Source: Mycobacterium sp. (GTDB taxonomy: Bacteria > Actinomycetota > Actinomycetes > Mycobacteriales > Mycobacteriaceae). From it: 39,012 bases of DNA. Position 1 is the first letter of the stretch. The number at the start of each line of letters is the position of its first letter. The position numbers were made by a program, and so were the translations under genes. Positions 25,315 to 32,753 of this stretch are shown piece after piece. Where the stretch lies: the NCBI RefSeq assembly GCF_008709575.1, contig NZ_VYIK01000037.1:1-39012 (forward strand), read 5' to 3'. The notes under the pieces are model-generated. The model did no database searches and was not told the origin of the DNA. It saw only the letters and a program-made list of their open reading frames with translations.

Positions 25315-28176
25315 GTGGCGGTCGTCGATGATCTCGGGCATTCCGGCATGGACGCCCCCAGCGAGGACTTCGGCCGCCAACCGCCTCAGGACCTCGCGGC
25401 CGAGCAGTCGGTGCTCGGCGGGATGCTGCTGAGCAAGGACGCCATCGCCGACGTGCTGGAACGGCTGCGCTCCAGCGACTTCTACCGCCCGGCACATCAA
25501 AACGTCTACGACGCCATCCTCGACCTCTACGCACGCGGAGAACCCGCCGACGCGGTGACGGTGGCCGCCGAGCTGGACCGCCGCGGCCTGCTGCGCCGGA
25601 TCGGCGGTGCGCCGTATCTGCACACCCTGATCTCGACCGTGCCCACCGCCGCCAACGCCGGCTACTACGCGGGCATCGTCGCCGAGAAGGCGCTGCTGCG
25701 CCGGCTGGTGGAGGCCGGCACCCGGGTGGTGCAGTACGGCTACGCGGGGGCGGAGGGCGCCGACGTCGCCGAGGTGGTCGACCGGGCGCAGGCCGAGATC
25801 TACGAGGTCAGCGAGCGCCGGCTCGCCGAGGACTTCGTCTCGCTGGAGGACTTGCTGCAGCCGACGATGGACGAGATCGACGCGATCGCCTCCAACGGCG
25901 GGCTGGCCCGCGGGGTGCCGACCGGGTTCACCGACCTCGATGAGGTGACCAATGGGTTGCACGCCGGGCAGATGATCATCGTGGCCGCCCGGCCCGGCGT
26001 GGGTAAGGCGTTGGCCTTGGATACCCCACTGCCCACGCCGGCCGGCTGGACCACGATGGGCGACGTCACCGTCGGCGACGAGCTGCTCGGCGCCGACGGG
26101 CGCCCCACCCGGGTGCTGGCCACCACCGACGTCATGCTGGGCCGGCCGTGCTACCGGATTGAGTTCTCCGACGGTACGGTGATCGTCGCCGACGCCGAGC
26201 ACCAGTGGCCGACCGGGCACGGGGTCCGCACCACGGTCGAATTACGGTGCGGGCTCGACACTATCGCTGCGGCCGGGTCGTTCGGGCGGTATGCGGAGCG
26301 TGCGACCGCGACCTTGATGGCCCCGGTGCTGCAACTGGAGTCGGTGCGGCCAGTCCGCAGCGTTCCGGTGCGCTGCGTGCAGGTCGACAACCCGGCCCGG
26401 CTGTATCTGGCCGGCCGCGGGATGGTGCCCACGCACAACTCCACCCTCGGGCTGGATTTCATGCGGTCCTGCTCGATCAAGCACCGGATGGCAAGTGTCA
26501 TCTTCTCGTTGGAGATGAGCAAGTCCGAGATCGTGATGAGGCTGTTGTCGGCGGAGGCGAAAATCAAGCTGTCCGATATGCGTTCGGGCCGAATGAGCGA
26601 TGACGACTGGACCCGGCTGGCGCGGCGGATGAGCGAGATCAGCGAGGCGCCGCTGTATATCGACGACTCGCCGAACCTGACCATGATGGAAATCCGGGCC
26701 AAGGCGCGGCGGCTGCGGCAAAAAGCCGATCTGCGCTTGATCGTGGTCGACTACCTGCAGCTGATGACGTCGGGAAAGAAGTTCGAGTCGCGCCAGGTCG
26801 AGGTCTCCGAATTCTCGCGCCAACTCAAGCTATTAGCCAAGGAACTCGAGGTTCCCGTTGTCGCGATCAGCCAGCTCAACCGCGGGCCGGAGCAGCGTAC
26901 CGACAAAAAACCGATGCTGGCTGATCTGCGGGAGTCGGGATGTCTGACCGCTTCGACGCGGATCCTGCGTGCCGACACCGGCGCCGAGGTGACGTTCGGT
27001 GAACTGATGCGCACTGGTGAGCGGCCGCTGGTGTGGTCGCTGGACGAGCAGCTGCAGCTGGTGGCGCGGGTGATGACGAACGTGTTCCCCAGCGGACGCA
27101 AGGAGGTGTTCCGGCTTCGGCTGAGCTCGGGACGGGAGGTCGAGGCGACCGGCAACCATCCGTTCATGACGATCGGCGGCTGGACACCGTTGGAGCAGTT
27201 GAGCGTTGGCGATCGGCTGGCGTTGCCCCGCCGTGTACCCGAGCCGGTTGACGTCCGGCGGATGGCTGATGCGGAGGTCGTCGCCCTGGCCCGCATGATC
27301 GGCGAGGGGTCATGGGTACAAGACTGGCCGATCCGCTATGCCTGGACCGATGATACTGACTTGGCCGCGGCAACAGTGTCAGCAACCCGAGTCCCCGCCG
27401 GACGCGACGACTACCCCACTGCCCGGGTGACCACACCGCGGTCGCCGGTGCGCTATCGGTTGGCACGTGGTCGGCGCCGCAGCCGGGAAAAGTGTGTACC
27501 GAAGCGGGTGTTCGCCTTGCCCAATGATCAGGTTGCCTTGTTCCTGCGCCAGCTGTGGGCGATGGGCGGCTCAGTGCGGTGGGACGCTAAAGTCGGTCAA
27601 CGCCGGATCTGTTGCGCATCGACGAGCCGACGTCTGGTCGACGACGTGGCCACGCTTCTGCTGAGAGTCGGCGTGTTCGCCCGGATCAAGCGCGTGCTCA
27701 AGGCCGGCTGCCGCGACTCCTGGCAGCTGTCCATCGACGGTACGGAGAACCAGGCGGCCTTTCTGCGCCACGTCGGTAACACCGACCTCGATGCCGTGCC
27801 ACAACAGACGCGGACACAGGTCACCACAACCTCCTCGAGCCGGCCGATGACGCATCGCCAGATTCCTGCGCCGTCCACCAGCGACGTGGTGTGGGATCAG
27901 ATCGTCGAGATCACCAGCCTGGGCGAGAGGGACGTCTACGACGGAACCGTCGCGGGCACGCACAACTTCGTGGCACAAGGGATTGCCGTGCATAACTCGC
28001 TGGAACAAGACAGCGACTTGGTGATTTTGCTGCATCGGCCCGACGCGTTCGAACGCGACGATCCCCGCAGTGGTGAGGCCGACCTGATCCTTGCCAAGCA
28101 CCGCAACGGCCCGACCAAGACCGTGACCGTCGCACACCAACTGCACCTGTCGCGGTTTGCCAATATGGCCAGGTAG
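25315..28176 (+). CDS. dnaB: Replicative DNA helicase DnaB containing two inteins
   Basis: The 953-residue precursor encodes the hexameric fork helicase. Mature parts are residues 1-231, 376-542 and 895-953, 457 residues after splicing, as expected for mycobacterial DnaB. The N-terminal domain (PQDLAAEQSVLGGMLLSKDAI) binds primase. The RecA-like ATPase has Walker A ARPGVGK/STLG, cut by intein 1 between Lys and Ser. Walker B is in LRLIVVDYLQLM, and DLRESG/SLEQDSD is cut by intein 2. Without both splicing events the P-loop and the ATPase core stay interrupted. GTG 25315 follows GAGGGAGGTGGGAG. The Walker A and DLRESG insertion points are the same two known for M. smegmatis DnaB. Confidence 0.96.
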   Translation: MAVVDDLGHSGMDAPSEDFGRQPPQDLAAEQSVLGGMLLSKDAIADVLERLRSSDFYRPAHQNVYDAILDLYARGEPADAVTVAAELDRRGLLRRIGGAPYLHTLISTVPTAANAGYYAGIVAEKALLRRLVEAGTRVVQYGYAGAEGADVAEVVDRAQAEIYEVSERRLAEDFVSLEDLLQPTMDEIDAIASNGGLARGVPTGFTDLDEVTNGLHAGQMIIVAARPGVGKALALDTPLPTPAGWTTMGDVTVGDELLGADGRPTRVLATTDVMLGRPCYRIEFSDGTVIVADAEHQWPTGHGVRTTVELRCGLDTIAAAGSFGRYAERATATLMAPVLQLESVRPVRSVPVRCVQVDNPARLYLAGRGMVPTHNSTLGLDFMRSCSIKHRMASVIFSLEMSKSEIVMRLLSAEAKIKLSDMRSGRMSDDDWTRLARRMSEISEAPLYIDDSPNLTMMEIRAKARRLRQKADLRLIVVDYLQLMTSGKKFESRQVEVSEFSRQLKLLAKELEVPVVAISQLNRGPEQRTDKKPMLADLRESGCLTASTRILRADTGAEVTFGELMRTGERPLVWSLDEQLQLVARVMTNVFPSGRKEVFRLRLSSGREVEATGNHPFMTIGGWTPLEQLSVGDRLALPRRVPEPVDVRRMADAEVVALARMIGEGSWVQDWPIRYAWTDDTDLAAATVSATRVPAGRDDYPTARVTTPRSPVRYRLARGRRRSREKCVPKRVFALPNDQVALFLRQLWAMGGSVRWDAKVGQRRICCASTSRRLVDDVATLLLRVGVFARIKRVLKAGCRDSWQLSIDGTENQAAFLRHVGNTDLDAVPQQTRTQVTTTSSSRPMTHRQIPAPSTSDVVWDQIVEITSLGERDVYDGTVAGTHNFVAQGIAVHNSLEQDSDLVILLHRPDAFERDDPRSGEADLILAKHRNGPTKTVTVAHQLHLSRFANMAR
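26008..26439 (+). other. DnaB intein 1: class 3 mini-intein in the P-loop
   Basis: This 144-residue in-frame insert (precursor residues 232-375) begins with Ala rather than Cys or Ser (ALALDTPLPTP), so the class 1 first step is impossible. It carries the class 3 triplet: Trp67 in block B (DAEHQWPT), Cys123 in block F (VRCVQVDNP) and Thr142 in block G (VPTHN). It ends His143-Asn144 before the extein Ser. In class 3 inteins the block F cysteine makes the first attack. There is no room for a homing endonuclease. Removing it restores GVGKSTLG exactly. The M. smegmatis intein at this site has been reported as zinc-sensitive; this one may be too. Confidence 0.93.
26941..27996 (+). other. DnaB intein 2: class 1 intein with degenerate endonuclease
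   Basis: This 352-residue insert (precursor residues 543-894) has Cys1 (CLTASTRILR), the block B GNHPF, and a C-terminal block DVYDGTVAGTHNFVAQGIAVHN ending His-Asn before Ser. The splicing residues look intact. The centre resembles a LAGLIDADG homing endonuclease: LARMIGEGSW (first motif, with Glu for Asp) and LRQLWAMGGSV, where the second motif's catalytic acidic residue seems replaced. It is about 60 residues shorter than the M. tuberculosis DnaB intein (416). It probably still splices but may no longer home. Confidence 0.9.
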
Positions 28177-28305
28177 TGGCCGCTCAGGTGGGTTCTCAAG
28201 ACCTCGGTCAACACTGATCCCCTGATCGCCGGCCTCGTAGGAAATGAAGCGGATCGTGAGACAAGCGGGCCGGAACCGCCGCGAGACAACCGGGAGCATT
28301 CCAAG

Positions 28306-28478
28306 TCAGCGGTAGCCGGAGATGTCGCCGACGGCGAAAACCTACAGCTCAGATCGTCGAGCTGCATCTGCGCTGAAGCTCAGTCGGAGTATGCGAGCGG
28401 TGTCAGGTGGCGACGCAGCCGATAGGCCGCGGTCAGCCCGCCGAAGGAGCCTCCGATGATCACGATGTGGGTTGTCAT
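28306..28478 (-). pseudogene. Remnant of an FAD-dependent (sulfide:quinone-type) oxidoreductase
   Basis: From an ATG at 28478 the frame reads MTTHIVIIGGSFGGLTAAYR, a perfect N-terminal FAD-binding Rossmann motif. It ends at TGA 28380-28382 after 32 codons. Slightly further on, in another frame, 28306-28341 encodes VFAVGDISGYR plus a stop; this is the conserved Gly-Asp flavin motif normally some 270 residues downstream. The middle of the gene is therefore deleted and the rest frameshifted. It lies 15 bp after dsrE on the same strand. DsrE and FAD oxidoreductases of the SQR type are often neighbours, which suggests loss of a sulfide-oxidising enzyme. Nothing else is recognised in 28177-28493. 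Confidence 0.72.
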
Positions 28479-28493
28479 GGCATCAGGTGGGTT

Positions 28494-28847
28494 TTAGACG
28501 TTGATGATGTGGTCGGCCCAGGCGCTCCACTCGGCCAGCTCGCTCATCGAGGAGCGGTGCGCACCCTCGATGAGCCGCTCGTCGGGTAGGCCGCGGGCGT
28601 CCATGCACGTACCGCAGTTTCCGATCACCCCGCCCTTGGCGACCAGCGCGGCGGTCATCTTGGCCAGGTTGTAATAGCCGTTGGGAACCTTTTGCCCGCT
28701 GCTCACCGCGATGACCGCATCGCCGAAGTTGAACACCCGCACCTGGTTGGCGGGGTCGGCGTCGAGCAGCTGGCGCGCCCAGCGGATGCCGTTGTAGGTG
28801 CGTTCGGTGCCATAGGGCGGATCGTGCAAGACGAACAGATACTTCAC
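28494..28847 (-). CDS. DsrE-family sulfur-carrier-like protein
   Basis: The 117-residue soluble protein opens with MKYLFVLHDPPYGTER-type sequence (GTG start) and has the DsrE-fold blocks VRVFNFGDAVIAVSSGQ and VIGNCGTCMDARGL. It carries two cysteines, Cys78 and Cys81. DsrE/TusD-like proteins carry persulfide sulfur on a conserved cysteine; that role is inferred here. AGGAGA lies 5 bp before the start. It is divergent from the ArsR-rhodanese gene across a 120-bp promoter region and is followed by the dead FAD oxidoreductase gene. Confidence 0.88.
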   Translation of the reverse strand: MKYLFVLHDPPYGTERTYNGIRWARQLLDADPANQVRVFNFGDAVIAVSSGQKVPNGYYNLAKMTAALVAKGGVIGNCGTCMDARGLPDERLIEGAHRSSMSELAEWSAWADHIINV

Positions 28848-28911
28848 GGTGTCTCCTAGATAAGCCGGGCCGGTGGTCCGGCGTGTCGATGAAGCACGGG
28901 CCTTCTCATGT

Positions 28912-28939
28912 TCTATAGTGATCCAACGAACACTAGATA
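28912..28939. promoter_or_regulatory. Inverted repeat in the dsrE/arsR divergent promoter
   Basis: TCTATAGTG (28912-28920) and CACTAGATA (28931-28939) form an inverted repeat with 7 of 9 paired positions and a 10-bp spacer. The size and AT-rich symmetrical arms fit an ArsR/SmtB operator. It sits 65 bp upstream of dsrE and 28 bp upstream of the arsR ATG, so one site could control both. TACCGT (28938-28943) is a possible -10 for the plus strand. Confidence 0.5.
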
Positions 28940-28967
28940 CCGTAATCCACGGAATAGTGGAGAGACA

Positions 28968-29648
28968 ATGGGTGAACACACCGATCGCAAAGCGGTGCTG
29001 TTCGAGCAGATCGCCCGGGTCGGCAAGGCGCTGGGCCACGGGCGTCGGCTGCAGATCCTGGATCTGCTGGCCCAGGGGGAGCGCACCGTCGAAGCGATCG
29101 CGGCAGCCACCTCGATGAACCTGACCACCGCCTCGGCGAATCTGCAGGCCCTGAAAGCCGGCGGGCTGGTGACGGCACGCCGCGACGGAACCCGGCAGTA
29201 CTACCGGCTCACCGGGCCCGATGTGGCCCGGCTGTTCGCGCTGGTGCAAACCGTCGCCGAGGCGCATCTGGCCGACGCGGCGGCCGCAGCCGCCGCGGTG
29301 CTGGGTTCCCCGGCCGATGCCATCACCCGCGACGAGCTGTTGCGCCGCACCGAGGCCGGCGAGGTCGTGCTCATCGATGTGCGACCGCACCAGGAGTACC
29401 AGGCCGGCCATATCCCCGGCGCGATCAACATTCCGGTCGCCGAATTGGCCGATCGGCTCGCCGAGTTGCCCGCCGATGCCGACATCGTCGCCTACTGCCG
29501 CGGCGCCTACTGCGTGATGGCCCCCGATGCGGTGCGCATCGCCCGCGCCGCCGGGCGCAACATCAAACGCCTCGACGACGGCATGCTCGAATGGCGACTG
29601 GCCGGGCTACCGGTCACCGAGGGCGCGACGGCCGGCGGCACCCGATGA
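28968..29648 (+). CDS. ArsR-type regulator fused to a rhodanese domain
   Basis: The 226-residue protein joins an ArsR winged helix (about residues 10-95: VGKALGHGRRLQILDLLAQGERTVEAIAAATSM in parts, TTASANLQALKAGGLVTARRDGTRQYYRL) to a rhodanese domain (about 120-216: VLIDVRPHQEYQAGHIPGAINIP, then AYCRGAYCVMAPDAVRIAR). The ArsR part contains no cysteine. The only two are Cys177 and Cys182 in the rhodanese loop, so metal sensing by the usual ArsR cysteines is excluded and persulfide sensing at the rhodanese is likely (inference). GGAGAGA precedes the ATG. It reads into the MFS gene. Confidence 0.9.
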   Translation: MGEHTDRKAVLFEQIARVGKALGHGRRLQILDLLAQGERTVEAIAAATSMNLTTASANLQALKAGGLVTARRDGTRQYYRLTGPDVARLFALVQTVAEAHLADAAAAAAAVLGSPADAITRDELLRRTEAGEVVLIDVRPHQEYQAGHIPGAINIPVAELADRLAELPADADIVAYCRGAYCVMAPDAVRIARAAGRNIKRLDDGMLEWRLAGLPVTEGATAGGTR

Positions 29649-29670
29649 CCACCCGGTGGACGCGCACGTG

Positions 29671-31062
29671 ATGCCGCAACGCCCCGGCGAGGCCGCCGGC
29701 ATCGATCAGGTGCAGCCGCCACAGGAAACGCCACCTGTCATCGCCGTGGGGCACCACGTCGACGAGGGGCTGCTGTGGCGCCGGATTGGGCGCCGGCTGC
29801 TTCCGCTGCTGCTGGTGCTTTACGTGGTGGCGTTTTTGGACCGGGTCAACATCGCCACCGCCGCGCTAAGAATGAACGCAGACCTGGGGCTGTCGGCAAG
29901 CACCTACGGATTGATCTCGGGCAGCTTTTTTCTGGGTTACGTAGCGTTTCAGGTACCCGCCAATTGGGTGTTTCACCGGATGGGGATCCGGCGGTGGCTG
30001 GCGGTGCTGTTGACCGGGTGGGGACTGTTCGCCGCCGCCCCGGCGTTCGTCGATGACGCCGCCGGACTGATCATCACCCGAATCGGGCTGGGAGTGGCCG
30101 AGGCCGGGTTTTATCCCGCGGTGGTGTGTTATCTGGGCCGCTGGTTTCCCCCGGCGGTCCGTGCCCGCGCGCTGGCGGTATTCCTACTGGCGATCCCGAT
30201 CGCCAACATCGTCGGCATGCCGGTGTCGAGCCTGCTGGTCGCCCACGGCGCGCTGGGCGGCCTGGCCGGCTGGCGGGTGATGTTTCTCGCCGAAGGCCTG
30301 CCCGCGGCGGTGCTGGCGCTGGTGGCGTTGCGCGGCCTGACCGACAGCCCCGAACACGCCGACTGGCTCAGCGCCGCCGAAAAGACCGCGCTGGCACGCC
30401 ACCTGGTAGCCGACAGCGCAGGCCGCGGCGCGTCGTTCGCCGCCGCGCTGACCGACCGGCGGATGTATACGCTGGCCGCGATCAACGCCGGTCTGTACTT
30501 CGCCCAGTTCGGGGTGCAGTTCTTTGTGCCGCTGATCCTCACAACGCTGTATCCGCACGCCTCGATCACCATGATCGGCGGGCTGGGGGCGGCCTGCTTC
30601 ACCGCGGCCGCAGTGGCGATGCTGGGCTGGGGCCGCCGCTCGGATCGGCGCGGCGAGCGCACCACCCACCTGGCCGCCCCGGCCCTGACCGGCGCCGCCG
30701 TGATGGGCGGCGCGGTCGCCTGCGGGTCACCGCTGCTGCTGGCGCTCGGTGTGGCGATCACCACCGTGTGCGTGCTCGCGGCGATCCCGATCCTGTGCAG
30801 CATCACCACCGCCTGCTGGACCGGCGCCGCCGCCGCCGGCGGCATCGCCGCGGTCAACAGCATCGCCAGCATCGCCAGCGGGCTGGGCCCGTACGTGACC
30901 GGCTTTGTCACCGACGCCACCGGCGGCTACGACACCGCCCTGCTGCTGATCGCCGCCGCCCTGGCCGGCACCGGACTCGGCGCCCTCGCCCTGGGCAGAA
31001 AAGGCTCGTCCGGCGCCACCTGCCGCAATCCGGCACAGCTCGGCGCCGATCCCGCGACCTGA
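29671..31062 (+). CDS. MFS transporter, anion:cation symporter-like
   Basis: The 463-residue membrane protein has about twelve helices. The N-terminal signature LYVVAFLDRVNIATAALRMN, followed by YGLISGSFFLGYVAFQVPANW and ITRIGLGVAEAGFYPAVVCYLGRWFPP, is typical of the ACS group, which imports organic or inorganic anions. The substrate is unknown; linkage to sulfur genes makes a sulfur-containing anion possible. In-frame GTGs at 29656 and 29668 are alternative starts. It begins 22 bp after the ArsR-rhodanese stop, so it is probably cotranscribed. Its stop lies 6 bp from the convergent ccdA stop. Confidence 0.85.
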   Translation: MPQRPGEAAGIDQVQPPQETPPVIAVGHHVDEGLLWRRIGRRLLPLLLVLYVVAFLDRVNIATAALRMNADLGLSASTYGLISGSFFLGYVAFQVPANWVFHRMGIRRWLAVLLTGWGLFAAAPAFVDDAAGLIITRIGLGVAEAGFYPAVVCYLGRWFPPAVRARALAVFLLAIPIANIVGMPVSSLLVAHGALGGLAGWRVMFLAEGLPAAVLALVALRGLTDSPEHADWLSAAEKTALARHLVADSAGRGASFAAALTDRRMYTLAAINAGLYFAQFGVQFFVPLILTTLYPHASITMIGGLGAACFTAAAVAMLGWGRRSDRRGERTTHLAAPALTGAAVMGGAVACGSPLLLALGVAITTVCVLAAIPILCSITTACWTGAAAAGGIAAVNSIASIASGLGPYVTGFVTDATGGYDTALLLIAAALAGTGLGALALGRKGSSGATCRNPAQLGADPAT

Positions 31063-31068
31063 CCGAGT

Positions 31069-31932
31069 TCAACCCCCGCGGTGATCCCGGGGTCGACGCA
31101 CCGCGGACCATCCCAGGCCAATGAGGACCAACACCGCGAGAATGCCGACCAAGGGCCACACGCCGAGGCTGTCGACGAGATGCGCCAGCCAGCTCTGGGT
31201 GATGCGGGCGGTACGGATGATCGGATCCTCGGGGCTCGCATGGGTGAAATACAGCCGGATCTCGTAGTACCCGTAGTACGTCACATACAGCCCGGTCAGC
31301 AACATGATGACGCCGGCAATGCGGCCCACGTACGGCAGGATCCGCCGCACCATGCCGGTGGCCGTCGAACCGGCCAGCGCCACGGCCAGCGCAGCCACCC
31401 CGACCGTGATGGCCATCCCGCCCGCATAGGACAGGAAAGCCAACACGCCGGTGAGCACGGATCCTTGTTTGAACGTCGTGCCGATCACCGCGAGGAACGG
31501 CCCGATCGTGCACGACAGCGACGCGACCGCATAGCTCATGCCATAGCCGTACATCGACGCCAGCTGCGCGGTCGGCGCCCCACCAGATGGCCTCGGCAAA
31601 ACAACGGTGAGGTCTCTACCGGCCAGCAACCAAACCGCCAGCAACACCAGCGCGATCCCGATGCTCACCGTTGCGAACGGCAGATACCTCTGGGCGGAGG
31701 CGATCAACGGTGAAATCAGCAACCCGAAGACACCGAACACGGTGAGAAAGCCGGCCGCCATGACCACGGTCGCCAGGCCCGCCCGGGCCAGCGCTGCCGG
31801 TCGCGAGGATCCTGCCGCGCCGCCGGCGATCACCAACCCCAGATAGCCCGGCAGGAACGCGAAGCCGCACGGATTCAACGCCGCCACCAGACCCGCGCCC
31901 AGGGCGAAACCGAGCACCGCGGTGTCGATCAC
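31069..31932 (-). CDS. ccdA: CcdA/DsbD-type membrane thiol electron carrier
   Basis: The 287-residue membrane protein passes electrons from cytosolic thioredoxin across the membrane. It has the hallmark NPCGFAFLPGYLG (Cys22) and the symmetrical SLSCTIGPFLAVIG (Cys141), the redox pair of the family. About six to seven helices are followed by a C-terminal extension with one more helix (SLGVWPLVGILAVLVLIGLGW). The GTG start overlaps the TGA of the tlpA-like gene (GTGA), so the pair is coupled: CcdA would reduce the lipoprotein thioredoxin. Confidence 0.9.
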   Translation of the reverse strand: MIDTAVLGFALGAGLVAALNPCGFAFLPGYLGLVIAGGAAGSSRPAALARAGLATVVMAAGFLTVFGVFGLLISPLIASAQRYLPFATVSIGIALVLLAVWLLAGRDLTVVLPRPSGGAPTAQLASMYGYGMSYAVASLSCTIGPFLAVIGTTFKQGSVLTGVLAFLSYAGGMAITVGVAALAVALAGSTATGMVRRILPYVGRIAGVIMLLTGLYVTYYGYYEIRLYFTHASPEDPIIRTARITQSWLAHLVDSLGVWPLVGILAVLVLIGLGWSAVRRPRDHRGG

Positions 31933-32471
31933 GGCGTGGTCAGCGCCGCTGTCCGGTTGTTCAGGTCGGCTTTGGATATCGCCGACTTGACGACGTCGAT
32001 GCTGCCGTTGGGCCGGATGAACGCGAACGCCGGCTGCTGGGTGACCCCGAATTTCGTCCATATCGCGCCGGTGGTGTCGGCGAGCTGGGTGAAGTTCTTC
32101 ACCGGGTACTTGTCGACGAACGCGCGCATGGCCGCCACCTGGTCTTGTCCGGCCACGCCGACGAAAGTCACCCCCGGGTGAGCGGCGGCAGCCTGGCCGA
32201 CCATCGGAGCTTCGCCCTGACAGGTGGGACACCACGGCGTCCAGAACCACAACACCGCGGGTTTACCGAACAAACTCGCTCCCTGGAACTCCTGCCCCTC
32301 AATCGTTTTCGCCGTGAAGTGCAGCTGTTCCGGTACGGTGTGCCCGGCGGCGCCAGCCGGTGCGGTCGGGGGCGTCGACTCGGCACGCTGCTGGGCGCCG
32401 GGGTGCGCACCGCACCCCGCGGCGAGGATGGCGGCGGCCGCAAGTGCGCCGGCCAAGCGGATGTATGGCAT
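31929..32471 (-). CDS. TlpA-like thioredoxin-fold lipoprotein
   Basis: The 180-residue exported protein has a signal peptide with lipobox LAAGC (lipidated Cys20), a Pro/Ala-rich linker, and a thioredoxin-fold domain. The active site is WCPTC (Cys81, Cys84), and the cis-proline region reads GVTQQPAFAFI. It resembles mycobacterial Mpt53/TlpA/DsbE-type proteins of the outer face of the membrane. AAAGGAA precedes the ATG at 32471; a longer frame upstream lacks a ribosome-binding site. It is coupled to ccdA. Targets could be cytochrome c maturation or other extracytoplasmic thiols. Confidence 0.9.
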   Translation of the reverse strand: MPYIRLAGALAAAAILAAGCGAHPGAQQRAESTPPTAPAGAAGHTVPEQLHFTAKTIEGQEFQGASLFGKPAVLWFWTPWCPTCQGEAPMVGQAAAAHPGVTFVGVAGQDQVAAMRAFVDKYPVKNFTQLADTTGAIWTKFGVTQQPAFAFIRPNGSIDVVKSAISKADLNNRTAALTTP

Positions 32472-32619
32472 CGTGATTCCTTTGTTCAGCTGGGCTCTCA
32501 GGTGGCGGCCGATCAGACCAACCGGATGGTGACCGCGCTGCATGTCGGGACCGCTCAGCCGTAGCCGATCGGGCTGAGTCCGACGGGAAAACGGTCACCT
32601 CACCCTACCGCCGCCGTCA

Positions 32620-32642
32620 GGTGCCGTCGGTCTAACGGCACC
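32620..32642. other. Hairpin upstream of the Hsp18-like gene
   Basis: GGTGCCGT (32620-32627) and ACGGCACC (32635-32642) pair perfectly around a 7-nt loop. It lies between the divergent tlpA-like and hsp20 genes, 112 bp before the hsp20 ATG. There is no T-run, so an operator is as likely as a terminator. The rest of 32472-32753 shows no gene. Confidence 0.45.
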
Positions 32643-32753
32643 TCCGGAAATGCCCCGATCACCGACCCGAAGGAAGGAATATGGTCTGGGATCGGAAGGT
32701 TTTATGGAGCGAAAAGAACAAAATACCTAGGGAGTCGCAAGGAGGTGGTCACC

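Noticed and set aside
26008..27996. Reading the dnaB insertions as frameshifts or assembly errors
   Set aside because: Both inserts are in frame, have complete splicing residues at their borders, and their removal restores GVGKSTLG and DLRESGSLEQDSD exactly.
32545..32575. Possible DosR-type box (a GGGAC motif) upstream of the Hsp18-like gene
   Set aside because: Only one half-site resembles the consensus; the second half does not pair, and it lies nearly 200 bp from the start codon.
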